Positions 56,868 through 64,000 of a DNA stretch of 64,000 nucleotides are shown in pieces (position 1 is the stretch's first letter; the number at the start of each line of letters is the position of its first letter). The notes under the pieces are model-generated. The model searched no databases, was not told where the DNA came from, and saw nothing but the letters and a program-made list of their open reading frames with translations. The stretch spans positions 54,084,269 to 54,148,268 of the forward strand of contig CM067367.1 in the NCBI GenBank assembly GCA_034401795.1, read 5' to 3'. Made by a program: the position numbers and the translations under genes. Source of the stretch: Chaetoderma sp. LZ-2023a (taxonomy: Eukaryota > Mollusca > Caudofoveata > Chaetodermatida > Chaetodermatidae).

Positions 56868-57168
56868 ATTAATTAATGACGGCTTGGACTCGGTCGCATG
56901 CATAGTAGCATAAGTGCGCATGCTCACAGACTCGTTTATATGTTCTCTATAGGAATAGAGGAACCGGTTCCCTAGAGCAATGACTGCTTTAGAGTTAAAG
57001 AGATACTATCAAGACTACCCAATGGAGGGATGTATCTCTGCTAAACTTGTTTCAAGGGAACCTACACCATGGGAATGAATAGGTTAAAATTTTCTGAGAT
57101 ATCTAAGTCAGGTGACTTTTAGCAAACAGTGAATTGAGTGGCTTAGTATTTTTGTTGTGTTACAAAAC
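56868..57168 (-). repeat. Terminal inverted repeat (5' side), DIRS B copy 2
   Basis: Same sequence as 45506-45807, ending TGTTACAAAAC. Confidence 0.9.
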
Positions 57169-57187
57169 ATGTGTGTCTTTTAATATT

Positions 57188-57420
57188 TAACCCTTGAATG
57201 GTCATACCGGCCAAAACTGGCCTGTGTTATGGTCTAGTGGAATGTCAATTTACAGGTCAAGAGAACACAATTTCTGAAAATTTACCACTGGAATGACTGG
57301 CTCGATAACCGAACCAGTTATTCCAGTGATAAATTCTCAAAACATTTTACTCTCTTGGCCTGTAAATTGACATTCAATAGGTAGATGTTTAAATTTTCTT
57401 GACCAAATTTGACCAAAATG
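57188..57420. mobile_element. H1 MITE
   Basis: TTTAACCCTTGAATGGTCAT start, stem ACCACTGGAATGACTGGCTC GATAACC then GAACCAGTTATTCCAGTGAT. Confidence 0.75.
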
Positions 57421-57424
57421 TATC

Positions 57425-57600
57425 AGGAAAAATGCAATCTCTGCTTAGGGAATCTCCATTTGCAGGCCAAAGAAGACTATTTAAAAAAAAATTTAGAACT
57501 GCAATGACTGGCCAAGTTATTGAGCCAGTAATTCCACTGCTAGTATTTATCTATATTTAGCCCAGTTATTGAGTCAGTCATTCCACTGGTAGTATTTATT
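57425..57600. mobile_element. H1 MITE fragment with duplicated right stem
   Basis: CCATTTGCAGGCCAAAGAAG, GACTGGCCAAGTTATTGAGC, then two successive versions of CAGTTATTGAGYCAGTCATTCCACTG-TAGTATTTAT (57515 and 57563). Confidence 0.65.
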
Positions 57601-57604
57601 TATA

Positions 57605-57910
57605 TTTAGCTCCGGCCACTGTGGCTATCCATGAATCAGATCAGTCTGTGTGTCTGTCACACACAGGTTTGCATTTGTGGGTCATTCAGACAATCCATCC
57701 ATCCGTCCATCCATATGTCTTTCTGACTGTGTGTCCATCCATCCATGCAAATTCTGGGTTTTTGTTCGATAACGTTGCCTTTGCTTAGCGTATCATGATG
57801 AAACTTCATAGGAAGGTTGGTTATCGTACTAGGGATATGCATGGATCCATGCATCTATCCAAACCAATAGGATATTATGTCATCCCAGTAAAATGGCCAC
57901 CTTGCATGGA
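57605..57910. repeat. Family D tandem-module repeat, single copy
   Basis: CCATCCATCCGTCCATCCAT, CAAATTCTGGGTTTTTGTTC, GATGAAACTTCATAGGAAGG and AAAATGGCCACCTTG match the modules of 18690-19640. Confidence 0.65.
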
Positions 57911-57960
57911 GATTTTGATTTATATCAAGTAGTTCTAAAAGGCTACTCTTGGAGAATGTC

Positions 57961-58138
57961 TTAACCCTTTAACACTCAAATTTGTTCAAGAAAATTTCAA
58001 TTTTCTCGTAGAAAATTTCCATTTGCAGACCAAGAGAAGACCTTTTTTGAAAATTTACCGCTAGAATGACGGGCTCGGTTATCATTTCTCAAGACCACTG
58101 CAGAAGCCGTTTGTGGGTGGTATGAGTGTTAAAGGTTA
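57961..58138. mobile_element. H1 MITE lacking right stem
   Basis: TTAACCCTTTAACACTCAAA start; left stem GCTAGAATGACGGGCTCGGT runs straight into CATTTCTCAAGACCACTG; end GAGTGTTAAAGGTTAAG. Confidence 0.75.
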
Positions 58139-58319
58139 AGACCAATGCAATAGCTGGTTTGAGCTGGCATGACCAGGAAAATAAGTAAGTAAATAAGTTT
58201 ACATTTTGGTCTAGTTTTCATCGAAATTCTCAGCGACTTGACATGTCTTACCCCTGGTCATTGGACCTGTTCACCCTTGAGAGCTTTCATCTCGGCTTCA
58301 CCATAAGCTATGCATTCAC

Positions 58320-58485
58320 ATTACATACACTGAAAATTTATGACTGGAATGACTGGCTTGGTTATCGAGCCACTCATTCCAGCAGTAAATTTTCAAAAAT
58401 AGTCATCTCATGGTCTGCAAATGGGCATTTCTCAAGACCACTGCAGAAGCCATTTTTGGCAGATATGAGTGCTAAAGTGTTAATG
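58320..58485. mobile_element. H1 MITE, left end replaced
   Basis: Stem GACTGGAATGACTGGCTTGG / CGAGCCACTCATTCCAGCAG, box TGGTCTGCAAATGGGCATTT, end GAGTGCTAAAGTGTTAA. Confidence 0.75.
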
Positions 58486-58624
58486 GTAGAGCAACATCTT
58501 TGATTAGCAAGCCCAATAAAAATTTGACAGTAATATTCCTTCCACTAGTGAACATCTTTTTTATCAGAGCAAAAATGTGGTAAAATTTGTGAATTAAAAA
58601 AAAGAGAGTTATTTATGTTCACCA

Positions 58625-59000
58625 TTGATCCTTTGACCATCAAATTTGTTTTAAAAGATAATTTTTCTCACAGAAAAAGTCAATTTGCAGAGCAAGAGAT
58701 AATTTTTTATAAAATTTGCCATTACAATTTCTCATTCCAGTGGTACATTTTCAAAAATACTCTTCTCGTATTTTGCTAAACGTTCTCGTGAGCACTGCAG
58801 AAGCCATTTTGACCGGCTTAGTGCCAAAGGGTTGACCCTTTAACCCTTAAAACGGCCAAAACAGATTTTGCAGTGGTTTTGAGACGTGCCCATTTGCAGC
58901 CCAAGAGAAAGTATTTTTGAAAATTTACCACTGGGATGACTGGCTCGATAACAGAATACTCTTCTGGGCTGCAAAATAACATTTTCTTTAAGAATATCAA
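58625..59000. mobile_element. Two adjacent H1 MITE copies
   Basis: First 58625-58837 with a reduced core; second 58838-59000 starting CCCTTTAACCCTTAAAACGG, lacking the right stem (GGCTCGATAACAGAATACTC). Confidence 0.7.
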
Positions 59001-59004
59001 AGAA

Positions 59005-59095
59005 ACTGGCGTACATTTTTCAACAATTTTGCTGGAAGATGTTGCTGTCTACGACAGCACCATCTCCCACCAAATTTGTTGAAAAATGAACACCA
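59005..59095. mobile_element. M2-like fold-back core
   Basis: GTACATTTTTCAACAATTTT GCTGGAAGATGTTGCTGTC / GACAGCACCATCTCCCACCA AATTTGTTGAAAAATG: arms about 38 bp, loop TAC. Confidence 0.7.
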
Positions 59096-59099
59096 GTTT

Positions 59100-59675
59100 A
59101 TCTTTCAGTTTAATTTGAAATTTTTTAATTTTGACACGAGTGGTAAGGGTTAAGGCTTAAAGGGTTAAGGATTATGTTGTGCGGTGAGTTTACTAATTAT
59201 ATTTATTAAGAACTCTTTGTCTAGTATCCCCCCCCCCCACCAGCCCAGAGCTCCTCTCCACTCATTTCCTAGCTTCCAATACAAGCAGCACATCACATAT
59301 GGTTGGCATAAGGGCCTTGCATTATTGATCTATTGGCTCTGTTGCCATATGGCCTCAGAGTGTCCCTCTGTCTGATTGAGACTTTGACTAACTCACTAAC
59401 TGACTGACAATTAAGGGCCATCTGGCAGGCTCCTTATATGCAAGTTAATTAGTGACCTAAAGGGCTGGATTTTATACAGCCTTCTAAGCTTAGATGGCAA
59501 GAAAATATCTTGGATTATTTATATGCAGATTCACAAATTTATTTCTTTGACCATGGCTTAGATCTTAGAAATTTGCCCAACATTTCCTGATTTTACATGT
59601 ATACCTATCTGGTAAGGAACTTGTTTTTGCAATTTCATTTGAATTGATGTCAAAATTATATTTGTTAGTATTTTT
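59100..59675. other. No gene seen; poly-C at 59229
   Basis: Unassigned, with an 11-base C run. Confidence 0.4.
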
Positions 59676-60490
59676 ATACCCCGCCAAAAGATTTGGTAGG
59701 GTATTATGTAATGGCACCGTCCATCCGGGCGTGCGGGTGGCAGAGTGGTTTCCGGATGATAACTCTGTTACCGTTTGTCGGATCACATTGAAACTTCATA
59801 GGGTGCTTTGACTAGGTCTTTGGAAGAAACCTATCAAAATCGACGATGATCCGAAATCCAAGATGGCCGGTGGCCATCTTGAAAATTGGCTTCCGGATGA
59901 TAACTCGTGACCGTTTATCGGATCACTTTGAAACTTCATGGAGTGGTTGGATTAGGTCTGGGGATGAAACCTAGCGAAGTTGACAATGATCCGAAATCCA
60001 AGATAGCCGCCAGCCACCGGTGGCCATCTTGAAAGTTGGTTTCTGGATGATATCTCCGTTACCATTTATCTTCGTAGGTTCGTTGGAATATGTCTAGTGA
60101 AGAAACTTATCAAAATTTGTGATAATCCAAAATCCAACATGGCCACCAGTCAGTGCCAGCCATCTTGAAAATTGGTTTCCGGACGATACCTCCTTGACCG
60201 TTTAACGGATCGCTTTCATACTTCATAATGATGACTGGTCTGGGTCTGAGGAAGAATAAATATTTTCTGATAGCTCTCATTCATTGGTTTGTCATCATGG
60301 CGGGGTATTATGTGCCGTTTGCAGAGCTCTTGTTTATATTTGTGAAATTCATAATTTGCATCTTCTTGGATATTGAGTAGTTGTATATATAAGAATTGTT
60401 GTTTAAATGAGAGTATTGACCCACTGGAAGCATTTTATGGACATGGTTCCATATATTAACTTTGCACCATTTGCGGAGCTCTTGTTTCTT
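59676..60490 (+). repeat. Family C tandem-module repeat, inverted relative to 36405-37500
   Basis: Starts TATACCCCGCCAAAAGATTT GGTAGGGTAT (palindromic end), then about five modules with TTTCCGGATGATAACTC, CCGTTTATCGGATCAC, TTGAAACTTCATAGGGTG and CAAGATGGCCGGTGGCCATC. Ends with GCGGGGTATTATGTGCCG and AGAGCTCTTGTTTATATTTG. It appears to be the more complete copy: palindromic GGGGTAT motifs lie at both sides of the module array. Confidence 0.75.
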
Positions 60491-60800
60491 ATACAATCAT
60501 GTGGACATTGATATTGTATGTAAAAAAATCTAGTTATAATAGTCCCATCTGGTGAGTTTTTAAATTTATAGCTTAAGATTACAATTTAATCTTCAAATAA
60601 GTTGAAGCTGCTCCATGTATCACTGTAGTATCTGCAAAATAAGAGAATTCTGCATGTGAGCCAGACTTAACCAGCTGGTCAACATATTAACTCGGTTATA
60701 TATCCACAGATATATATTCTGTAGATGTTATATGTATTTCATTCCCTAGAACCCTCCGTTTAAAACAATGTAAAACTACCAAGGTACATCAATGAACCTT
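60491..60800. other. No gene seen
   Basis: A second GGAGCTCTTGTTTCTTATAC at 60475 repeats the family C end; beyond it nothing is assignable. Confidence 0.4.
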
Positions 60801-60814
60801 TACAGTTGATCCAT

Positions 60815-61170
60815 CCATCATGTGACGTCATAATAAATTACGCTATGTGTAGGATGATGTCATGATCAATGATGTCATGAATGATGTAGATAAGTTTGTT
60901 ACGAACGCGTAATTGATGACGGACTAAGCGTTGTTGTACGAATTGAATGTCTTTATTATTTAATAAAGATGCTGTTGAATAATTTGAAGCTAATTTGACT
61001 GGGAGCTGTTGTGCCATACACAGGCAGCAGCAGCACCCAGTGAAATTAGTTTTAAAATATTCAACAGCTTACCTGTATATTTTTCTGGAAATTGATAGTC
61101 AGGCAGTTCAGGGATTGATCGATCCCAACATGGTGAATTGTGTGTGGATCTTAGCTAGAGATGGGCTGGG
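60815..61170. mobile_element. M2 MITE, near-complete
   Basis: Tail CATGTGACGTCATAATAAAT, ATGATGTCATGAATGATGTA, core TTTGACTGGGAGCTGTTGTG / GGCAGCAGCAGCACCCAGTG, then ATCGATCCCAACATGGTGAA and CTTAGCTAGAGATGGGCTGG. Confidence 0.75.
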
Positions 61171-61410
61171 CATACATCTTTACATTATGACCACCGAGCA
61201 TTGGCATACGTATTTAGGACCCCCTGGACAAGCTTCCACCCACGTTTCGAGAAGATCCCCCCCCCCCTCCAGTAGAACCAGCCTTATAGAAAAATGTTTG
61301 TTTTGAAAACAATGTTACTGAAAGCTGTTGCTGTTGGATATTAGATTTTGACCCCAAAATTAGTTATATCAATGAAAAATTTCCAAATATATCTCACTTG
61401 CCTTTATTGT

Positions 61411-61517
<107 letters not shown>

Positions 61518-61669
61518 GGTCATGAGCACTAATGGACTGATAGATTAATTTCATTTTTTCTTTTTTCTTTACACTATAACGCATTGAATATTTGTCATCT
61601 TTTAACCCTTTCCGTCTAACAGACTGAAAAAACATTCTTTAATTATGATATAAGAAATATTGATAACGT

Positions 61670-61725
61670 CCAAATATTTATTGCTGCCCTTCAAAGTCAG
61701 TCAAATTATTATCAAAATATTCAAC
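61670..61725. mobile_element. M2 MITE half core
   Basis: AAAGTCAGTCAAATTATTAT CAAAATATTCAACATC. Confidence 0.5.
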
Positions 61726-61783
61726 ATCTCTGTACGTGTATGCATGAACCTTGGATTATAGGTTTAAGCATTACTTGAACATG

Positions 61784-61786
<3 letters not shown>

Positions 61787-61817
<31 letters not shown>
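61787..61817. repeat. (TA)n microsatellite
   Basis: About 30 bp of TA. Confidence 0.95.
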
Positions 61818-61819
<2 letters not shown>

Positions 61820-61849
61820 TTATGAGGTTGTTTTTTTTGCTTTTTCTTG

Positions 61850-62062
61850 GTCAAGATTGCCAAAATAACCTCTACAGTGGTCTGTTGAAACATTCATTAA
61901 CAGACCAAGAGACGACTATTTTTTTTAAATTTAGTACTGGAAGGCTCGCTCGCTAGTAGAGCTAGCCAATTCAGTGATACAATTTTTTAAAAAGTCTTGA
62001 CCTGCAAATGGAATTCACCAAGCAAAAATTTTAATATTTTTTAAATAATCTTGATCATTAAC
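61850..62062. mobile_element. H1 MITE, diverged
   Basis: AACAGACCAAGAGACGACTA, stem GGCTCGCTCGCTAGTAGAGC; right end CTTGATCATTAACCC merges with the next copy. Confidence 0.65.
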
Positions 62063-62275
62063 CCTTTAACACTCAATAACAGCTTCTATAGTGGTCTATG
62101 GGTACACCAGAAAAATACTATTTTTGAAGATTTACCACTGATCATGACTTGCTCGATTATCGAGCCTGTCACTCCAATGGTAAGTTTTCAAAAATAATCT
62201 CTTGGTGAACAATTATACATTTTCTATGAGAAAATTAAAATTTTCTTGAACGTATTTGAACATTAAAGGGTTAAA
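62057..62275. mobile_element. H1 MITE with both TTAA-CCCTTTAA ends
   Basis: TTAACCCTTTAACACTCAAT start, stem with TTGCTCGATTATCGAGCC, end AACATTAAAGGGTTAAAG. It sits head to tail against the previous copy. Confidence 0.75.
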
Positions 62276-62380
62276 GCTAAGACACAATTTAATGTGATCA
62301 TGTGAAAGGAAGATCTGTTTTGTACAAATGATTTTCTGCAAACTTTGCGGTCAAAGACTGCTTGCGGAAGTATAATTTCT

Positions 62381-62602
62381 TTAACCCTTTAATCGCTTCT
62401 GCAGTGGTCTTGAGTAATGTCCATTTGCTGACTAAGAGAAGACTATTTTTGGAAATTTACCACTGAAATTACTGGCTCGATAACCGAGCCAGTCATTCCA
62501 GTGGTAAATTTTCAAAAATAGTTTTCTCTTGGTCTGCAAATGGACATTTTCTATGAGAAAATTTATATTTTTAAAAACAAATTCTAGGGTTAATGGGTTA
62601 AT
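62381..62602. mobile_element. H1 MITE, well preserved
   Basis: TTTAACCCTTTAATCGC start, stem ACTGGCTCGATAACCGAGCC AGTCATTCCAGTGG, box TTGGTCTGCAAATGGACATT, end GGGTTAATGGGTTAA. Confidence 0.8.
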
Positions 62603-63545
62603 GAAACACATGTTATATATTATCACTGCTCTAATAATAACTGAAGCATCAGAGTCATTAATTTGAGCAGTAACTCGGTTAGCACAACAGCAAATGCATA
62701 ATTTAGATCTTATTGTCAATGTGCAATGGTAAGAAAATACAAACTGATATTTACAAATATCTGCACAAATTCTTTAATGTTGAAAAAAAACCACCTGAAT
62801 TAATATTGACAAATTTTAACCAGTGTAAAGTTTATGTTGAAACAATTTCATTTTCGCTGCGAGACAATTACAACGATAGTATATTGTTCAAGAGAGCGGT
62901 GCTGTGCATTTCAAACAGCCCTGGCGATTGGACAGTTTGTTTCCTGCAGTAGGAATAAATGATTTTTTATCGAGTAAACTGGGAAAAAGTAAAGCTGTGC
63001 ACCAATACAAACACGCTTCTACCCTCTCGGGGCCAATAGTCCTGGGAAAGACACGGCAGGCACCTCTAATTCCTGTACACATCTTTGCGGCTTTTGTCAT
63101 CGTCATGACGAAATACTCGTGTGAATCCAGCCTTCTGTATATGCAGAGAGTCAGCAGATCAATACATGCTTTAATAGTGTGCAGGACATTGCTGCCATCG
63201 TCCTCATTCAAACTCTCTCATCTCCGCTGTCACCATTAGTTTGGCTATGCTTCGCTGTTGTCTATCTATACATCTCTGAGCGAGTGACACACTTTAGACA
63301 GCGCAAATTGAATCAGAACAGGAATCGTCTTCTCTTGCTAAACAGACATTGTCCTATTTATACAGTGGATGTGAATATCTAATATGTAATACTGTGGATG
63401 AGTTATCTAGACCGTTATTGTGATTTGAGCTTAGTTTTCATTGCCTATATCCATGGACATGTACTGGCTTCTCAACTCACGATAAGATTGACTAACATTG
63501 AAAAGGTAATTATAGGAATTATAATAGTATAGCAGCAGTGCGCAA
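62603..63545. other. Low-copy sequence without MITEs; possible host exon not demonstrable
   Basis: About 900 bp free of the window's repeats and richer in mixed codons. Opposing frames of about 105 codons exist (62904-63239 +, 62888-63211 -), and neither shows a motif I know. If the window holds host transcribed sequence, this is the likeliest place, but nothing proves it. Confidence 0.3.
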
Positions 63546-63546
63546 C

Positions 63547-63548
<2 letters not shown>

Positions 63549-63594
<46 letters not shown>

Positions 63595-63704
63595 CGGCAG
63601 CGGCAGCAATAGTAGTAGCAGTAGTTATAGCGGCAGCGGCAGCAATAGTAGTAGCAGTAGTTATAGCAGCAGCGGCAGCAGTAGCAGCAGCAGTAGTAGC
63701 AGGA
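63549..63704. repeat. Compound (TAG)n/(CAG)n microsatellite
   Basis: About fifteen TAG units, then CGGCAGCGGCAGCAATAG and TAGTAGCAGTAGTTATAGC repeated twice, then (CAG)n. A higher-order duplication of about 48 bp is visible (63598-63645 and 63630-63690). Confidence 0.95.
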
Positions 63705-64000
63705 CTATCTTGCCATACAGAAAGGATACCTATCCATATTTAATGGGAACCTAGCATATAAAAAACACCTCCACATAATAAAGTATCCATTCATTATATA
63801 GTGCCCTTTATATAGTGCTTGAAGATGTCAGTAAAAAGAACTGAAGGCAATGATGCCTAATAATTGCCTAACTAATGCTTTAGTAATTTTATGGGCGGCT
63901 TGTCAGTATGAAGGCAGATCATGAGTCCCAATGAAGAGCATGAAGGCAACATTGGACTTTCTTGAGCAATCAGAATCACCTAAATCACCGTTCCATTTTT
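63705..64000. other. No gene seen
   Basis: Unassigned sequence to the window edge. Confidence 0.4.

Larger units (their letters stand above)
49978..57168 (-). mobile_element. DIRS retrotransposon family B, copy 2
   Basis: 7,191 bp, near-identical to 38614-45807 across the whole length, with scattered substitutions and small indels (for example a longer TATA run at 51240 and an extra AA run at 52045). Terminal repeats 49978-50309 and 56868-57168; ICR 50365-50482. Flanks differ from copy 1 (left ...ACACACATAT, right ATGTGTGTC), so this is a separate insertion and not a duplicated block. Confidence 0.92.

Noticed and set aside
62888..63239. Opposed ~105-codon frames as a host gene
   Set aside because: Neither strand has a recognisable domain, start context or splice pattern; listed only as unassigned low-copy sequence.

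Overview
This is eukaryotic, AT-rich, repeat-dominated DNA. No operon structure, bacterial gene or intact host gene can be recognised. The mix suggests a marine invertebrate, most likely a mollusc or other lophotrochozoan: DIRS and Penelope-like retroelements, very dense fold-back MITEs, long microsatellites, and an element with GGCCCAAGGGGCC-type ends of the kind common in bivalves. The taxon is inferred from repeat style only. Every recognisable protein-coding sequence belongs to a mobile or mobile-like element, and every one is broken.

Layout. 1-717 is the 3' end of a DIRS retrotransposon (family A). 1.0-8.1 kb is MITEs, a Penelope-like tail inside an inverted repeat (1747-2082), a TA microsatellite and a degenerate tandem repeat. 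8.85-12.73 kb is a broken gene whose motifs resemble a PIN/FEN1-type nuclease, lying between ~135-bp inverted repeats, so probably the cargo or enzyme of a DNA transposon. 13-21.5 kb is MITEs, tandem repeats and a TIR element (16.2-17.1 kb). 21.8-22.57 kb is a 20-bp minisatellite that abuts a Penelope-like reverse transcriptase pseudogene (22.65-23.77 kb). 24-29 kb is MITEs and a hAT-like MITE. 29.26-36.16 kb is a complete-length but decayed DIRS element on the + strand. 36.3-37.5 kb and 59.7-60.5 kb are inverted copies of one tandem-module repeat. 38.61-45.81 kb and 49.98-57.17 kb are two nearly identical DIRS elements (family B) on the - strand, about 4.2 kb apart. 57.2-64 kb is MITEs, microsatellites and some sequence I cannot assign.

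How the parts relate. The three DIRS elements keep their cis-acting architecture: inverted terminal repeats, and an internal complementary region (ICR) that is the exact complement of the two outer ends joined together. Their gag, RT/RNase H and tyrosine recombinase reading frames are shattered. The two B copies share their breaks and have different flanks, so an already defective element was copied, presumably by proteins supplied in trans. In both families the ICR lies inside a perfect 13-bp inverted repeat whose sequence differs between families but stays complementary; this covariation is the most striking new signal in the window. About 30 copies of a fold-back MITE with TTAA-CCCTTTAA ends (piggyBac-like termini) and about 20 copies of a second MITE family fill most of the remaining space.
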